Positions 36,301 through 48,176 of a stretch of DNA of 64,000 nucleotides are shown here, one piece after another. Made by a program: the position numbers and the translations under genes. The notes under the pieces were generated by a model that was given only the letters and a program-made list of their open reading frames with translations, made no database searches and was not told where the DNA came from. How positions within the stretch are numbered: the stretch's first letter is position 1; every line of letters starts with the position of its first letter. The stretch is from Aegilops tauschii subsp. strangulata. Lineage: Eukaryota > Streptophyta > Magnoliopsida > Poales > Poaceae. The stretch is from assembly GCF_002575655.3 (NCBI RefSeq), contig NC_053040.3, positions 456,988,780 to 457,052,779 of the forward strand. Reading direction: 5' to 3'.

Positions 36301-36990
36301 AGGAGTGTTTGAAAGGAGTTTTTCAAAGAAAGACCTCGGTGAAGCTGCTTACATATTGGGCATCAAGATCTATAGAGATAGATCAAGACGCTTGATAAGT
36401 TTTTTCAATTAATACATACCTTGACAAGTTTTTGAAGTATTTCAAAATAGAACAGTCAAAGAAGGAGTTCTTGCCTGTGTTGCAAGGTGTGAAGTTGAGT
36501 AAGACTCAAAGCCCGACCACGGCAGAACATAGAGAGAGAATGAAAGTCATTCCCTATGCCTCAGCCATAGGTTCTATAAAGTATGCCTTGCTATGTACCA
36601 GACCTATTGTATACCCTGCCCTGAGTTTGGCAAGGGAGTACAATAGTGATCTAGGAGTAGATCACTGGACATTGGTCAAAATTATCCTTAGAGGACTAAG
36701 GAAATATTTCTCGGTTATGGAGGTGATAAAGAGTTCGCCATAAAGAGTTACGTCGATGCAAGCTTTGACACCGATCTGGATGAATCTGAGTCTCGATCTG
36801 GATACATATTGAAAGTGGGAGCATTTCACTAGAGTAGCTCCATGCAGAGCATTGTAGACATAGAATATTTGCAAAATACATACGGCTCTGAATGTGGCAG
36901 ACCCGTTGACTAAACTTCTCTCACAAGCAAAACATGATCACACCTTAGTACTCTATGGGTGTTAATCACATAGCGATGTGAACTAGATTA
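33320..36990 (+). pseudogene. Copia gag-pol remnant
   Basis: In order: decayed gag with stops, a zinc knuckle region with CFYCKGTGHWKRNY (last Cys replaced by Tyr), a protease trace FDTGSVA, gag-pre-integrase HCRLGHIGVKRMKKLH, integrase IIHTDVCGLM and LTFTDDLNRYGYIYLM, a frame break near 34930, integrase end (HTLLDMVRSMMSLTDLP), reverse transcriptase start (KARLVTKGFRQVQGVDYDE) followed by a local duplication of the VFDKFKV segment near 35905-35945, then RT and RNase H remnants to about 36990. At least five frame breaks make it inactive. Confidence 0.85.
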
Positions 36991-37111
36991 TTGACTCTAG
37001 TAAAAGGGTATTGGTGAACTATGGGTGTCAATCACATGGTGATGTGAACTATTGGTGTTAAAACACATGGCGATGTGAACTAGATTATTGACTCTAGTGC
37101 AAGTGGGAGAC

Positions 37112-38830
37112 TGAAGGAAATATGCCCTAGAGGCAATAATAAAGTTATTATTTATTTCCTTATTTAATGATAAATGTTTATTATTCATGCTAGAATTGTA
37201 GTAACCGGAAACTTAGTACATGTGTGAATACATAGACAAACAAAGTGTCACTAGTATGCCTCTAATTGACTAGCTCATTGATCAAAGATGGTTAAGTTTC
37301 CTAGCCATTGACATCAGTTGTCATTTGATGAACAGGATCACATCATTAGAGAATGATGTGATTGACATGACCCATCCGTTAGCTTAGCACTATGATTGTT
37401 TAGTTTGTTGCTATTGCTTTCTTCATAACTTATACACGTTCCTATGACTATGAGATTATGCAACTCCCGAATACCGGAGGAATACTTTGTGTGCTACCAA
37501 ACGTCACAACGTAACTGGGTGATCATAAAGGTGCTCTACAGGTGTCTCCGATGGTACTTGTTGAGTTGGCATAGATTGAGATTAGGATTTGTCACTCCGA
37601 TTGTCAAAGAGGTATCTCTGGGCCTTCTCGGTAATGCACATCACTATAAGCCTTGCAAGCAATGTGACTATGAGTTAGTTGCAGGATGATGTATTACGGA
37701 ACGAGTAAAGAGACTTGTTGGTAATAAGATTGAACTAGGTATTGAGATACCGACGATCGAATCTCGGGCAAGTAACATACCGATGACAAAGGGAACAACG
37801 TATGTTGTTATGTGGTTTGACCGATAAAAATCTTCGTAGAATATGTGGGAGCCAATATGAGCATCCAGGTTCCGCTATTGGTTATTGACTCGAGATGTGT
37901 CTCGGTCATGTCTACATAGTTCTCGAACCCGTAGGGTCCGCACGCTTAACGTTTGATGACGATTTGTATTAAAGAGTTATGTGATTTGATGACCGAAGAT
38001 AGTTCGGAGTCTCGGATGAGATCATGGACATGACGAGGAGTCTCGAAATGGTCGAGACGTAAAGATCGATATATTGGAAGGATATCTTCGGACATCGAAA
38101 AGGTTCCGAGTGATTCGGGTATTTTTCGGAGTACCAGAGAGTTACGGGAATTCGTATTGGGCCTTAATGGGCCATATGGGAAAGGAGAGAAAGGCTTCAA
38201 GGGTGGCCGCGCCCCTTCCCCATGGACTGGTCCGAATTGGACTAGGGAAAGGGGGCGCCCCCTTCCTTCCTTCTCCTTCTCCCTTCCTCTTTTCCTATTC
38301 CATGTGGGAGGTGGAATCCTACTAGGACTAGGGAGTCCTAGTAGGACTCCACACTTTGGGCGCGCCCTATGAGGGCCGGCCTCCTCCTCCCTCCATCCTT
38401 TATATACGTGGCTAGGGGGCACCCCATAGGCACACAAGTCGATTTTCTTAGCCGTGTGCGGCGCCCCCCTCCACAGTTACACACATCGGTCATATCGTCA
38501 TAGTGCTTAGGCGAAGCTCTGCGTCGATAACTTCATCATCACCGTCACCACGTCGTCGTGCTGACGGAACTCTCCCTCGGCCTCAACTAGATCAACAGTA
38601 CGAGGGACGTCATCGAGCTGAATGTGTGCTGAACTCGGAGGTGCCGTGCGTTCGGTACTTGGATCGGTCGAATCGTGAAGACATACGACTACATCAACCG
38701 CGTTGTCATAATGCTTCCGCTTACGGTCTACGAGGGTACGTGGACAACACTCTCCCGCTCGTTGCTATGCATCACCATGATCTTGTGTGTGTGTGTAGGA
38801 ATTTTTTTGAAATTACTGCGTTCCCCAACA
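37112..38830 (+). repeat. 3' LTR of the copia element
   Basis: 1,719 bp, uninterrupted, TGAAGGAAATATGCCC to TTCCCCAACA. Confidence 0.92.
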
Positions 38831-38888
38831 TCCGGCCGATGTCACATAGCCCGGATGCCTGGGGACCCCCTAATCCAGGACTCCCTCA

Positions 38889-41800
38889 ATGGTATTCTCC
38901 TTTGGGATCAATGACCTGGTCGAGCAAAAATCCCGCTATTTCCTCTTGAATTGCTCGTACGCGATCCGTTGGTAGGAGCTTATCCCGCACCGAATTGAAC
39001 TTTTAAGAAGGAGATCAATATGCATGTATTAATTGTGTGATTAGATATCGATAATGATGTAAAAATTGTGAATAGTGTTCTCGCAAACATACCCATAGCT
39101 GTCTAGCATCTTTCGTCCTTTCGGACGCCATCATGCGAATGTTCTCGCAAACGTAGTATGCACATAAATCAGTCCCCGGCGCCTGCTTCATGGCCTTTAC
39201 GAGAATAGAATTCAATCAGATAATAATTAATCAAGCATGATAATTAATGGTATTCAAACTAGAATTCAAGAGATGGTAGCTAGATAGTACTACTTAATTA
39301 CTTACCTTGGGTCGAAAGCAATACAACTTTTGTTTCCATTCGCCTGGAACCTCTTTGATGAACTTTTGCCAAGCCCTGCCCGCCGGCAAAGAAAATGAAT
39401 AAAGGAGTTATTAATTAGTTGATATCAGGAAATGACGAACTAAAGAGGCCGACATATAGTTCAATAATGATTGAAATTACCTGTTGACTATCCCCTTCAC
39501 GATTGAGTAGTCAGTAGGTTCTTTAAGTAGTGAGTCCAGTATTTCAACTGTTCCTTCTTCAACTTGAATGATTAACAAGATCCAGTGGTAACTGCATGCG
39601 CATACGTTTGCATGTATAAATTAAGCGGGCATGTGCATAACACTCATCAACTACCCTAAACCCTATACACTTATTAACATCTAGCTAGTAAGCAAAAACA
39701 GAATTTGTAGTACAAGACAGTGTGACTCACAGGAAGTTGTAAGGAAGTAGTATATCTCGATTGGAATTGAGGCGCTTCAAGAACTCTAGCATGTTTTTCT
39801 CTACGTCTGCTTGATAACATTCATATGTCCATGTCTCTTCATTAATGGTATTTGGGTCAATGAACCCCATGCCATAGCGTCCAGTTTTTTTCATTTCATA
39901 CATCTTCATCCTGCATAATACCACAGAAAAGAATATAGTGGGAAGAATTACAGGTAATGATCAACGAGCACTACAGCTGACTTGAGACTTAAATTACAGA
40001 AAGAAATCACTTACAGACAATAGCAACTGACGATAGATTTGTCGAGTGCGTCTTGATTGAATAACTGAAACAGTTCTGTATACTCAACAGACAGAGCTGT
40101 CTCATTGAAGTAATGCTCTTCCTTGACTTTCACCATGAGGGACTCTCGATTGGTAGTCTTGGTAAATTGCATGTACCATTGATGCACTTCATACATTCTC
40201 GTTGAGAGCTTCTTGACCTCCTCAAGCTTGACCAAAGGTTCGCCGCAGACATATTTCTGTTTTACGTCCTCCTCTCTAAGCGTATCCATGGGCTCGAGCT
40301 CTATGAGTTGATAAACAGTGATACCGAGCTCTTCAGCCTGCCTTATATGCTCGTCGGTTATTACCAGCTAATCGGCGCCGGTACTCGCATGTGTTGGTAC
40401 AATGAGCGGGGGGTCAATTGCACCACCTGTTCTCCCAGCTGGGGAACGGTTTTCCCGCTTTTTTTGCCAGCTGCTTGGCTCGATCTCGAGCTCGACTCCT
40501 TCTTTTGTTGTGCTCGATGTGCCTTCCTGAGTTGGCACTCATAGTCTGAGTCAACAGGCTTGGGAGCTGGTTTTTTAGCCATATGAATAAAGTGGTCAAC
40601 GATATCCTCAGGCACTTTCTCCTTTGGCGGCGGTGGCGGTTTCGGTCCAAAATGGGCGTCCAATTGGGCCTTCACTTCGGCTTCATTTTGCTCCTCGGTC
40701 ATGTCGTAAGGCCTCATCGAAAGAGGCGCGAGGCTTGGACCATATTGAAATCGCTTGCCTCCGCCTGTACCTCCTGTAACTCGACTTGTACCGCTACACA
40801 CCATAGCTGCGGTGGCTCTCTTCCGCTATTTCTAAGGCGGTGGAGACGGCTGACGTGGCTGACTTGGAGGAGGAGGAGTGGACTGACGCGGTGCCGGACT
40901 TGGAGGAGGAGGAGTGGCCTGACGCGGTGCCGTACTTGGAGGAGGAGGAGTGGCCTGACGCGTTGGCGGACTTGAAGGAGCAGGACTCTGCTAAGGCGGT
41001 GGCTGGTGACTTGGAGGAGCGGGAGTCTGCTGACACGGTGGCGGACTTCGAGGAGGAGTTGGTTGACGCGGTGTCAGTGGCCTTCGAAAGATGATGCAAT
41101 CCTTTCTCCATAGGATGATATGATGTATGGCCTCTCCCAGTGTGTGCTGCTCGTCACCTCCAGGAATGTCAAGCTCTAGCCCCGAATATTGGTCCACCAC
41201 TTCATCAACCATGACACGAGCATAGCCAGCTGGAATCGGGTTGCAATGGAAGGTTGCTTTGGGGGGATTTGTATAAGCAACGGCGTCCGCCACCTTCATG
41301 GATATGTTCTTCATTTTGAAGTGTAGCTCACAATTAGTGTTCTCCATGATGTCATCCACAGGGTATCTATCCAGCAGTGCCTCGCCCGGGGCAGAACCCA
41401 CGCTGCTTCTCGGCATGGATGGGACGGTGCTATCCAATGCTGGATCATCCGCTAGCTGCTGCCGCTGCTGAGACCCCCTTTCTTGGCTAAGTGAGTCGAT
41501 CTGCTATTGCTGCCTCTCCAATTGGAGTGCTAACTCTGTGTGCGCTGATTCTAGGCCTTTAAGGCGTTCTGCTTCCTGCTTCCTCTGCTCCTCCTCCAGC
41601 TTCCTGTTCTTCTCCTCCTCCATCTTCCTTCTCACACAGCTTCTGTAGTGGGCGTTCCACTCAGCAAACCCCTCATACCACGGAACAACGCCTTTGCATC
41701 GTGTTCTTCCCGGGTGTTCAGGATTTCCCAGGGCGCGCGTAAGCTCGTTGTTCTCTCTGTTGGGCGTGAACAGCCCCGTTCGAGCCTCTTCTATTGCAAC

Positions 41801-42872
41801 AAGTAACTTCTCCTCGGCTCCTTTAAGACTTGCCTTCTTCGAAACCTTGCCTGTCTTCGGGTCCAACGCCCCCCATGCGCATAGAACCAAGTCCTGTACC
41901 TGGGGTGGCCAGCTCAATGTAACTAGAATGACCGCTGCAGCCACCATCTCTTGCTCAAACTTATCCCACTTAGACATTGCCACCGCGTAGCCACCTGGCC
42001 CCAGCCTATGGAACTGCTCCTTTTTTGCGGCATTGGCCTTGTTTATTTTCGACCGTTTCTTAGATAATTCTGATTCCTTGAATTTCACGAAAGCGGGCCA
42101 GTGATCTCTTTGCTTCTCTAGTGTTCCCGTGAATTTTGGAGTCTTCTTTCCTCCTGCGACGTACTTGGTCCATATAGTTTTCTTGTGGTTGTTGAATGCA
42201 ATTGCCATCTTCCTAAGAGCAGCGTCCTTGACTTTCTGCACATCTGCATCTGTGAAATGATCTGGTAGGGTGAAATGTTCCATGAGAGATTCCCAAAGCA
42301 GATCTTTTGCTTTGTCGTCGACAAAAGTAAGATCTGAACGTTTCTTTGCTGGCTCTTTCCATTCTTGAATGGAGATCGGGAGTTGGTCCTTCACAAGAAC
42401 TCTGCACTGACGAACGAAATTGTTCGCAATGTTCTTAGACGCGATTGGTTCGCCATTAGTTTTGATGGCTTCAATGTTGTACTTTACGCCCTCCTTCAAC
42501 TTTTTGGCCGGGCCTCGCACTGTCCTGCTGCCTGTAGAAGATTTGCTCAATCCGGAGGGCTGAAAGAAGAAAGATCGATTCGTTAATATATCTTCAAATC
42601 ATTTAAAACATGTGATGATCACCAGATGCCTGCTTATATAAATATACCTCGCCGGTCTCTGTTATTTCAAGATCAACATTTTCTTAGTCATCATAATCAT
42701 AGTTCTGGACTTCATCAATTCGATCGTCGAAATCGAATATCATATCACCCTCCCCGGTATTGTTCAGATATTGGGAGCCGTCATCTTCTTCATTCTGATC
42801 ATATGGCCCGCGAGGGGAGCGTATGATCTCGAACAGGGCCTCTTCTCCTTCTCTGCCGGTATTGTCTGCCAT
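38889..42872 (-). pseudogene. CACTA second gene: plant transposase (PF03004-like) plus Ulp1-like protease, last exon continues at 14047-14016
   Basis: On the minus strand: first exon from 42872 (MADNTGREGEEALFEIIRSP) with TAA near 42684; second exon from 42559 with the plant transposase domain (AKKLKEGVKYNIEAIKTNGE, VAGGKKTPKFTGTLEKQRDH), a Glu/Lys-rich coil, TAG at 41504, a DUF8039-like part (IMENTNCELHFKMKNISMKV), a proline-rich repeat, then PQLGEQVVQLTPRS; exons 39911-39731, 39591-39481, 39375-39306 and 39194-39093. These last ones form a C48 (Ulp1-type) peptidase: HWILLIIQVEEGTVEILDSL supplies His and Asp, KQAPGTDLCAYYVC supplies Gln and Cys. The final exon, 38999-38889, crosses the gypsy insertion and ends at TAA 14016-14018. 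Role in transposition unknown; such ORFs are common in grass CACTA elements. Confidence 0.85.
40858..41000 (-). repeat. 36-bp coding tandem repeat (proline-rich)
   Basis: Three clear units starting at 40863, 40899 and 40935, then degenerate ones. On the coding strand of the CACTA gene they encode RQATPPPPS-type repeats, a flexible linker between the transposase-like part and the protease-like part. Confidence 0.75.
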
Positions 42873-42969
42873 AGCTTTTATTTAACTAATCCAGAAGAAA
42901 TATAAAACAATTTAGTATTCAAATTACAATGCATGCATGCAATCAATAAGGAAAAATTGAATCATAGTA

Positions 42970-44080
42970 CATAATATGCATCATCGAATATAATCTCAAA
43001 TACATCGTCTCGAATATTATCGAATAATATATATAATCTCGAATACATCGTCTCGAATAATATATATAATCTCGCATACATCGTCTCGAATATTATATAT
43101 CGAATACATCACTAGCTAGCTAGCTAATAAAGATTGAATACTACAGAATAATCTAGTTCACTCGCGGTTCCTGAGGCGCGGGCGGTGGACACCCAAAGAG
43201 AAGGAACCATCAAAGGATCATAACTCGGGTGAGATCCCCAAAGAACCTGCCAGGTATTGGAGAACCTGACATCCATAGCTGCCATGTAGCGACGGACATG
43301 CTCGTCCTCCTCCCTGACACGGGACGTACCACCTCCGGCGGTGCCGGCTCCCTCCGCACCGAAAGTGGCCCACACGAATGCCACAATAGGAGCTCAGGGT
43401 CGATGACGGGACCCGGGGCCGGGTTCCTCACCAAGCGGCGCGCCCCTGAAGGTAGCACCTCCCAGTGCCAGCCCAACGGAGCCCAGTCCCCACATGGGTC
43501 CTCTGAAGCAGGACGTCGTCGCGAACGGGTCGACGGCGAGGATGCGGGCCGGGCATCGTCGAGAACAAATACTATATATGCAAATGTAACATTTTTTAAA
43601 TGATTGGATTGTGATTTCTTATATACAGATTTAAAAAATGATATCGTTGCATATGTCAAAATTCTATATGCAAATATAACATTTTTTAAATTATATATGC
43701 AAATTCTAGCTAATTCATCTAACATTAATATATATATAGCTAATTCATCTAACATTTTGACCAAAGTATAAAAAACTAATTCATCTAACATTAATTAATA
43801 TATCTAATTCATCGAACTAAAAGTATAAAAAAATAATTCATCTAACATTAATATATCTAGCTAATTCATCTAATATTTGACATTAATCTAATTAATTAAT
43901 TCATCTAAAACCTTTGACATTTGACATTAATCTAATTAATTAATTCATCTAAAACCTTTGACATTTGACATTAATCTAATCTAATTAATTAATTCATCTA
44001 AAACCTTTGTATAAAAAATAGAAAAACAGAAAAAACTAAAAACAGAAAAACATCTAAGTGTGTGTGTGTGTGTGTGCGGG
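42970..44080. repeat. AT-rich short tandem repeats around the CACTA ORF
   Basis: At 42985-43110 the words TCGAATA and ATATATAATCTCGAATACATC repeat. From about 43680 to 44010 TAATTCATCTAA recurs, including about three copies of a 45-50-bp unit containing AATTCATCTAAAACCTTTGA. A short (TG)n run follows at 44058-44077. The ORF at 43124-43560 lies inside this interval. Confidence 0.7.
43124..43560 (-). pseudogene. Conserved CACTA-associated ORF, frameshifted
   Basis: The minus strand gives WHWEVLPSGARR and IDPELLLWHSCGPLSVRREP in one frame, then RVREEDEHVRRYMAAMD and SNTWQVLWGSHPSYDPLM in another. I recognise this pair as a commonly associated ORF upstream of the second gene in Triticeae CACTA elements. 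The frame changes near 43320. No known domain. Confidence 0.6.
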
Positions 44081-44330
44081 CTTGGGGGCGGCCGGCCATG
44101 GCGGCCGGGGTTCTCACAGCGGGGCGACGGGCCGAGGCACGGCGATGGGGGCGGCGACGGCGACGGGGCAGCGGCGTACGGGGCGGCGGCAAGATGGCGG
44201 CGGCGGGGACGGCGACGACGGACCGGGGCGTCGACGGGGATGGCGGCGGCGACGGCGCGCGGCAGGGGTGGCGACGGCGCCGGACGGGGCGGCGGCGATG
44301 TCGAAGCAGAGAGGAGAAGTGTGGGAGATG
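44080..44330. other. GC-rich segment of the CACTA element
   Basis: GGCGGCG-type low-complexity sequence with long open frames in all three plus frames, which is an effect of GC content. It lies between the CACTA ORFs and the subterminal repeats and may be a 5' leader exon. I do not call a gene. Confidence 0.5.
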
Positions 44331-44369
44331 AAACTGAATTTTTTTTAAGTGTTGTATATATAGTATTGA

Positions 44370-44525
44370 CCTTTAGTACCAGTTGGAGCCACCAACCGGT
44401 ACTAAAGGTCTGTTTTGGCCAGGCCAAGCGGCGGGAAGCGCACCCCTTTAGTACCGGGTGGTGGCTCCAAGCAGTACTAAAGAACCCCCTTTAGTACCGG
44501 TTGGAGCCACGCCCCGGTACTAAAG
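44370..44525. repeat. CACTA subterminal inverted repeats, second cluster
   Basis: Three hairpin-forming pairs of CTTTAGTACC..GGTTGG and AACCGGTACTAAAG (at about 44371-44408, 44447-44482 and 44488-44525), matching those near the left terminus. Confidence 0.8.
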
Positions 44526-45049
44526 GGGTGCGCTAGCGCACGTGCGGTGTGGCAAGTTTAGTCCCACCTCGCTAGCCGAGGGGCGTCCGCACTGGTTTAT
44601 AAGCCCCAGTGTGGTAGCTCTCTCGAGCTCCTCTCTATAGCAGGCTTCTAGGCCTAACTTTGCCGCGCTGCCCAGTGGGCCTGCTGGGCCTTGCGGGCCT
44701 ACATCCTGGTCCAAGGCCAAGCAGGCCCACAGGACAGCGCACAAATTTTTTTTATTTAGTTTTTTCTTTTCTGCTTTATTTATTTTCTTTTATTTATTTG
44801 TGAGTTGTTTTTTGTTGTATCTAGAGTCTCTTTGTGAATATTTTTGCTTTAGGTACAAAAATTACAAACTTTCTGTTAGTGCCAGTAGTTTTCAAATTTG
44901 AATAGTTTAAATTTGAATTATTTGAAATTTGTGTGAATCACTAGTTTGTGAATAACTTAACTTTAAAATAGATTTTTCAGTGATTTTTTCTTTTTTTAGT
45001 ATTAGTGTGTTTTATCATTATATTCAATTTGGTAATACTTAGGTTATTT
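44526..45049. other. CACTA noncoding region with promoter-like sequence
   Basis: TTTAGTCCCACCTCGCTAGC and GGTTTATAAGCCCC (44596) look like a promoter with a TATAA element pointing right, as found upstream of transposase genes in such elements, but no transposase ORF follows. The rest is T-rich. Confidence 0.4.
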
Positions 45050-45850
45050 AAAAAATGAAATGCCTTGTAACAGATGAGTTTTTGTCCGAAACCCTGATAC
45101 TTCGAAAGAGATTGTCCATATTATACACGAAGTGCATCCAGTTTTTGCCGTAACCCTCTCTACTTTTTTGCACATGCTATGTGGGTGAAATGATGATACC
45201 ATGCCAACTTTCAACCTTTTCAGAGTTCATTTGAAGTGTTTTTCAATTTCAGGGTCATTTACCTAAAAAAAATCAGTAAATGCATGAAAAATTGCAAATA
45301 AAGTCAGAAATGGTTGAAAATTGATGACGTGGCTTTGAATGGTGCATACTGAACGGACAAAAGTCTGGATTTGTAATAAGTTAAAAAAATGAAATGCCTT
45401 CGTAACATATGAGTTTTCGTCCGAAACCCTGATACTTCGAAAGAGATTGTCCCTTTTGTACACGAAGTGCATCGAGCTTTTGCCGTAACCCTCTCAACTT
45501 TTTTGCACATGCTATGTGGGTGAAATGATGATACCATGCCAACTTTCAACCTTTTCAGAGTTCATTTGAAGTGTTTTTCAATTTCAGGGTCATTTAGCTA
45601 AAAAATCAATAAATGCATGAAAAATAACAAATGAAGTCAGAAAGGGTTGAAAATTGATGGCGTGGCTTTGAATGGTGCATACTGAACACACAAAAAGTCT
45701 GGAGTTGTAATAAGTTAAAAAATGAAATGCCTTTGTAAGAGATGAGTTTTCGTCCGAAACCCTGATACTTCGAAAGAGATTGTCCCTTTTGTACACGAAG
45801 TGCATCCAGTTTTTGCTGTAACCCTCTCAAGTTTTTAGCACATGCTTCTT
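45050..45850. repeat. ~333-bp tandem repeat in the CACTA element
   Basis: The marker GAAATGCC recurs at 45057, 45391 and 45724, spacings of 334 and 333. Each unit contains TCCGAAACCCTGATACTTCG, then TACACGAAGTGCATC and TGCCGTAACCCTCTC. About 2.4 units are present, with few differences between the first two. Confidence 0.85.
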
Positions 45851-46620
45851 GTAGCTTTTGTGTCAATAAAGTACCAAGTATAGCCTTTGGTATAGTGTGG
45901 ATGATAGTTGACTTGATTCTGTGGAAAAACAGAAACTTTTGCTTCCAGTAAAAGAATTGTTAAAATTCACTGGAATGAGATAAAATTATGATTTTTTTAC
46001 AGACGAATGACATACAAATTTCCCATGTTTTCCTAATTTTCAGAATTTTTGTAGTAAAAGAAGTATGGTAATTCTGCATATCATTACAGATATGTTGCTG
46101 TTTGAAAACAGAAAGTTTTCTATCATTGTCTGAATTCTTCTGGGAAGTCAGAATGCGATAAAATCATGAAATTTTTCCAAAGTAAGAAGCAACAAATTTT
46201 TTACAATGTGGTATTTTTCAGAATTTTTGAAGCTAGAGAAGTATGGAGCGTTTTGCATTGTTTACAGACTATCCTGTCTTGCATTCATTTGTAGTGCTTT
46301 TTAATTTAAGGTCATTTAGCTCAAAAAATAGCAAATGAAGTCCTACATAATGCATGAAAGAATTCGTTTGCACATAATATTTCTTCGCATTTCAAATGCC
46401 AAAACACATAAGTACCCTAACTTTTACAAAGATTCCCTCTGGGTTGATCGAAGTGGGACTTTCCAGATATATAAGTCCGGAAACTCACTAGAGAAGAAAG
46501 TGATGACAGTGAAGCCGATCACATCCCAGAGTGGGATCTTTGGGTGTGAAACTTTTTCTTCCTGTGTGTCCCTTTGCGCCGTAACCATGGACAATCTTCA
46601 TCATTTAACTGGATGCTCGG
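45851..46620. other. CACTA interior, no ORF
   Basis: AT-rich, without a supported gene. It ends where the gypsy-like LTR begins with TGATACG at 46621. Confidence 0.5.
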
Positions 46621-48176
46621 TGATACGTCTCCAATGTATCTATAATTTTTGATTGTTCCATGCTGTTTTATTATCAATCTTGGATGTTCTACAATCATTT
46701 TATAGTCATTTTATATCATTTTTTGGTACTAATCTATTGACATAGTGCCAAGTGCCAGTTGTTGTTTTTTACATCGCAGGAAATCAATATCAGACGGAGT
46801 CCAAATGCAACGAAACTTCACGATGATTTTTTATGGACCGAAAGAAAGAAGTTGGGCCCTGGTTGCACCTGGGGGGAGTCTCGAGGAGGGGACAACCCAC
46901 CAGGGCACGCCAGGAGGCCCAAGTGCGCCCTGGTGGGTTGTGCCCACCTCGGGTGCCCCCCGGACCGCCTCTTGCTCTATAAATACCCCAAAAATACCAG
47001 AACCCTAGGGGAGTCGACGAAATATTAGTCCAGCCGCCGCAGAGTCCAGAACCACCAGATCCAATCTAGACACCATCATGGAGGGGTTCACCACTTCCAT
47101 TGGCGCCTCTCCGATGATGCGTGAGTAGTTCTTTGTAGACCTTCGGGTCCGTAGTTAGTAGCTAGATGGCTTCCTCTCTCTCGCTGAATTCTCAATACAA
47201 TGGTCTCTTGGAGATCCATATGATGTAACTCTTTTTGCGGTGTGTTTGTTGGGCTCTGATGAACTTCGAGTTTATGATCAGTTATATCTTTTTATATCCA
47301 TGAAAGTTATTTGAGTTTCTTTGATATCTTATATGCATGATCTCTTATAGCCTCGTATTTCTTCTCCGATATTTGGGTTTTGTTTGGCCAACTTGATCTA
47401 TTTATCTTGCAATGGGAAGAGGTGCCCGGTAGTGGGTTCGATCTTACGGTGCTTGATCCCAGTGACAGAAAGGGAACCAACACGTATGTATCGTTGCTAC
47501 TAAGGATAAAAAGATGGGATCTATATCTAACGCAATAGATAAACGGATCTTGTCTACATCATGTCATCATTCTTATTGCATTACTTCATTTTTCCATGAA
47601 CTTAATACACTAGATGCATGCTGGATCGCGGTCGATGTGTGGAGTAATAGTAGTAGATGCAGGCAGGAGTTGGTCTACTAATCTTGGACGTGATGCCTAT
47701 GTAATGATCATCACATGGATACCGTCATAATTATTTGAAGCTCTATCAATTGCCTAACAGTAATTTGTTTACCCACCGTTTGCTATATTTCTCGAGAGAA
47801 GCCACTAGTGAAACCTACGGCCCCCCGGTCTTCTTTCTCTTATATTTGCTTGCGATCTACTTTTTCTTTGCATTTTTATTCAGATCTATTAAACCAAAAA
47901 TACAAAAATACTTTGTTGCACTTTATTTTATTTGCGATCTATTATTTCAATCTATTACAACTTTCTCCCGTCCAAGCACCGTTTCTGGCGCCGTACCCCG
48001 AAAGGGATTAACAACCCCTTTAGCACGTCGGGTTGCGAGTGGCTGTTATTTGTGTGCAAGGGCTATTTACGTTGTGTTGCTTGGTTCTCCTACTGGTTCG
48101 ATAACCTTGGTTTCATATCTGAGGGAAATACCTACGCCGCTGTGCTACATCATCCCTTCCTCTTTGGGGAAATACC
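46621..48176 (+). mobile_element. Gypsy-like LTR, interrupted by a copia element
   Basis: Begins TGATACGTCTCCAATGTATC and follows the same course as the LTR at 21045 (for example GGTCGATGTGTGGAGTAATA). It stops at GGGGAAATACC, about 40 bp short of the expected end, where copia sequence begins. Its 3' remainder and any internal part are not in the window. Confidence 0.8.

Larger units (their letters stand above)
28606..38830 (+). mobile_element. Copia LTR retrotransposon, Angela/BARE1/WIS-like, full-length but decayed
   Basis: Starts TGAAGGAAATATGCCC and ends TTCCCCAACA. 5' LTR 28606-32060 (split by a solo LTR), 3' LTR 37112-38830. Flanks are TTCGG (28601-28605) and TCCGG (38831-38835), a 5-bp TSD with one change. 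Priming site GTGGCATCGAGCC follows the 5' LTR at 32061, and a polypurine AAGTGGGAGA precedes the 3' LTR. In the first 391 bp the LTRs differ at about 11 positions by eye (2.8%). Confidence 0.92.
14048..38888 (-). mobile_element. Gypsy LTR retrotransposon with antisense gene (minus orientation), TSD ATGGT
   Basis: Two 471-bp LTRs bound it: 14048-14518, and 28188-28605 plus 38836-38888, the latter split by a copia insertion. ATGGT occurs directly left (14043-14047) and right (38889-38893), a perfect 5-bp TSD. On the minus strand the order is LTR, gag (28161 to 25623, then 21044 to about 20750) and an aspartic protease region (about 20440-19717). No reverse transcriptase or integrase is visible, so it is non-autonomous. 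A plus-strand gene fills the 3' third. About 19 differences between the LTRs counted by eye (about 4%) mean a fairly old insertion. Confidence 0.92.
13518..46620 (-). mobile_element. CACTA (En/Spm) transposon, disrupted by nested insertions
   Basis: The left end begins CACTAGTGCAGAACCGG at 13518 and is followed by subterminal TTTAGTACCGGTTGG repeats. Its interior resumes after the gypsy insertion at 38889 with the decayed second gene on the minus strand (to 42872), a second conserved ORF (43124-43560), further subterminal repeats (44370-44525) and noncoding tandem repeats to 46620, where a gypsy-like LTR begins. The matching right-hand CACTA terminus was not found. No TNP2-type transposase ORF is visible, so the copy is non-autonomous or its transposase gene lay in the missing part. 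Without insertions, about 8.3 kb is present. Confidence 0.85.

Noticed and set aside
28601..38835. Copia flanks TTCGG/TCCGG taken as proof of no TSD
   Set aside because: Both differ from a shared 5-mer by one base; the undisturbed LTR copy at 14461 reads TCCGG, so a point change in the left flank explains it.
44058..44494. Three parallel plus-strand frames starting in the (TG)n run
   Set aside because: They are produced by GGCGGCG low-complexity sequence; peptides are Gly/Arg-rich noise without similarity to known proteins.
46335..46652. 105-residue ORF at 46335 as a CACTA protein
   Set aside because: It runs across the border into the LTR at 46621 and shows no transposase motif; I treat it as chance.
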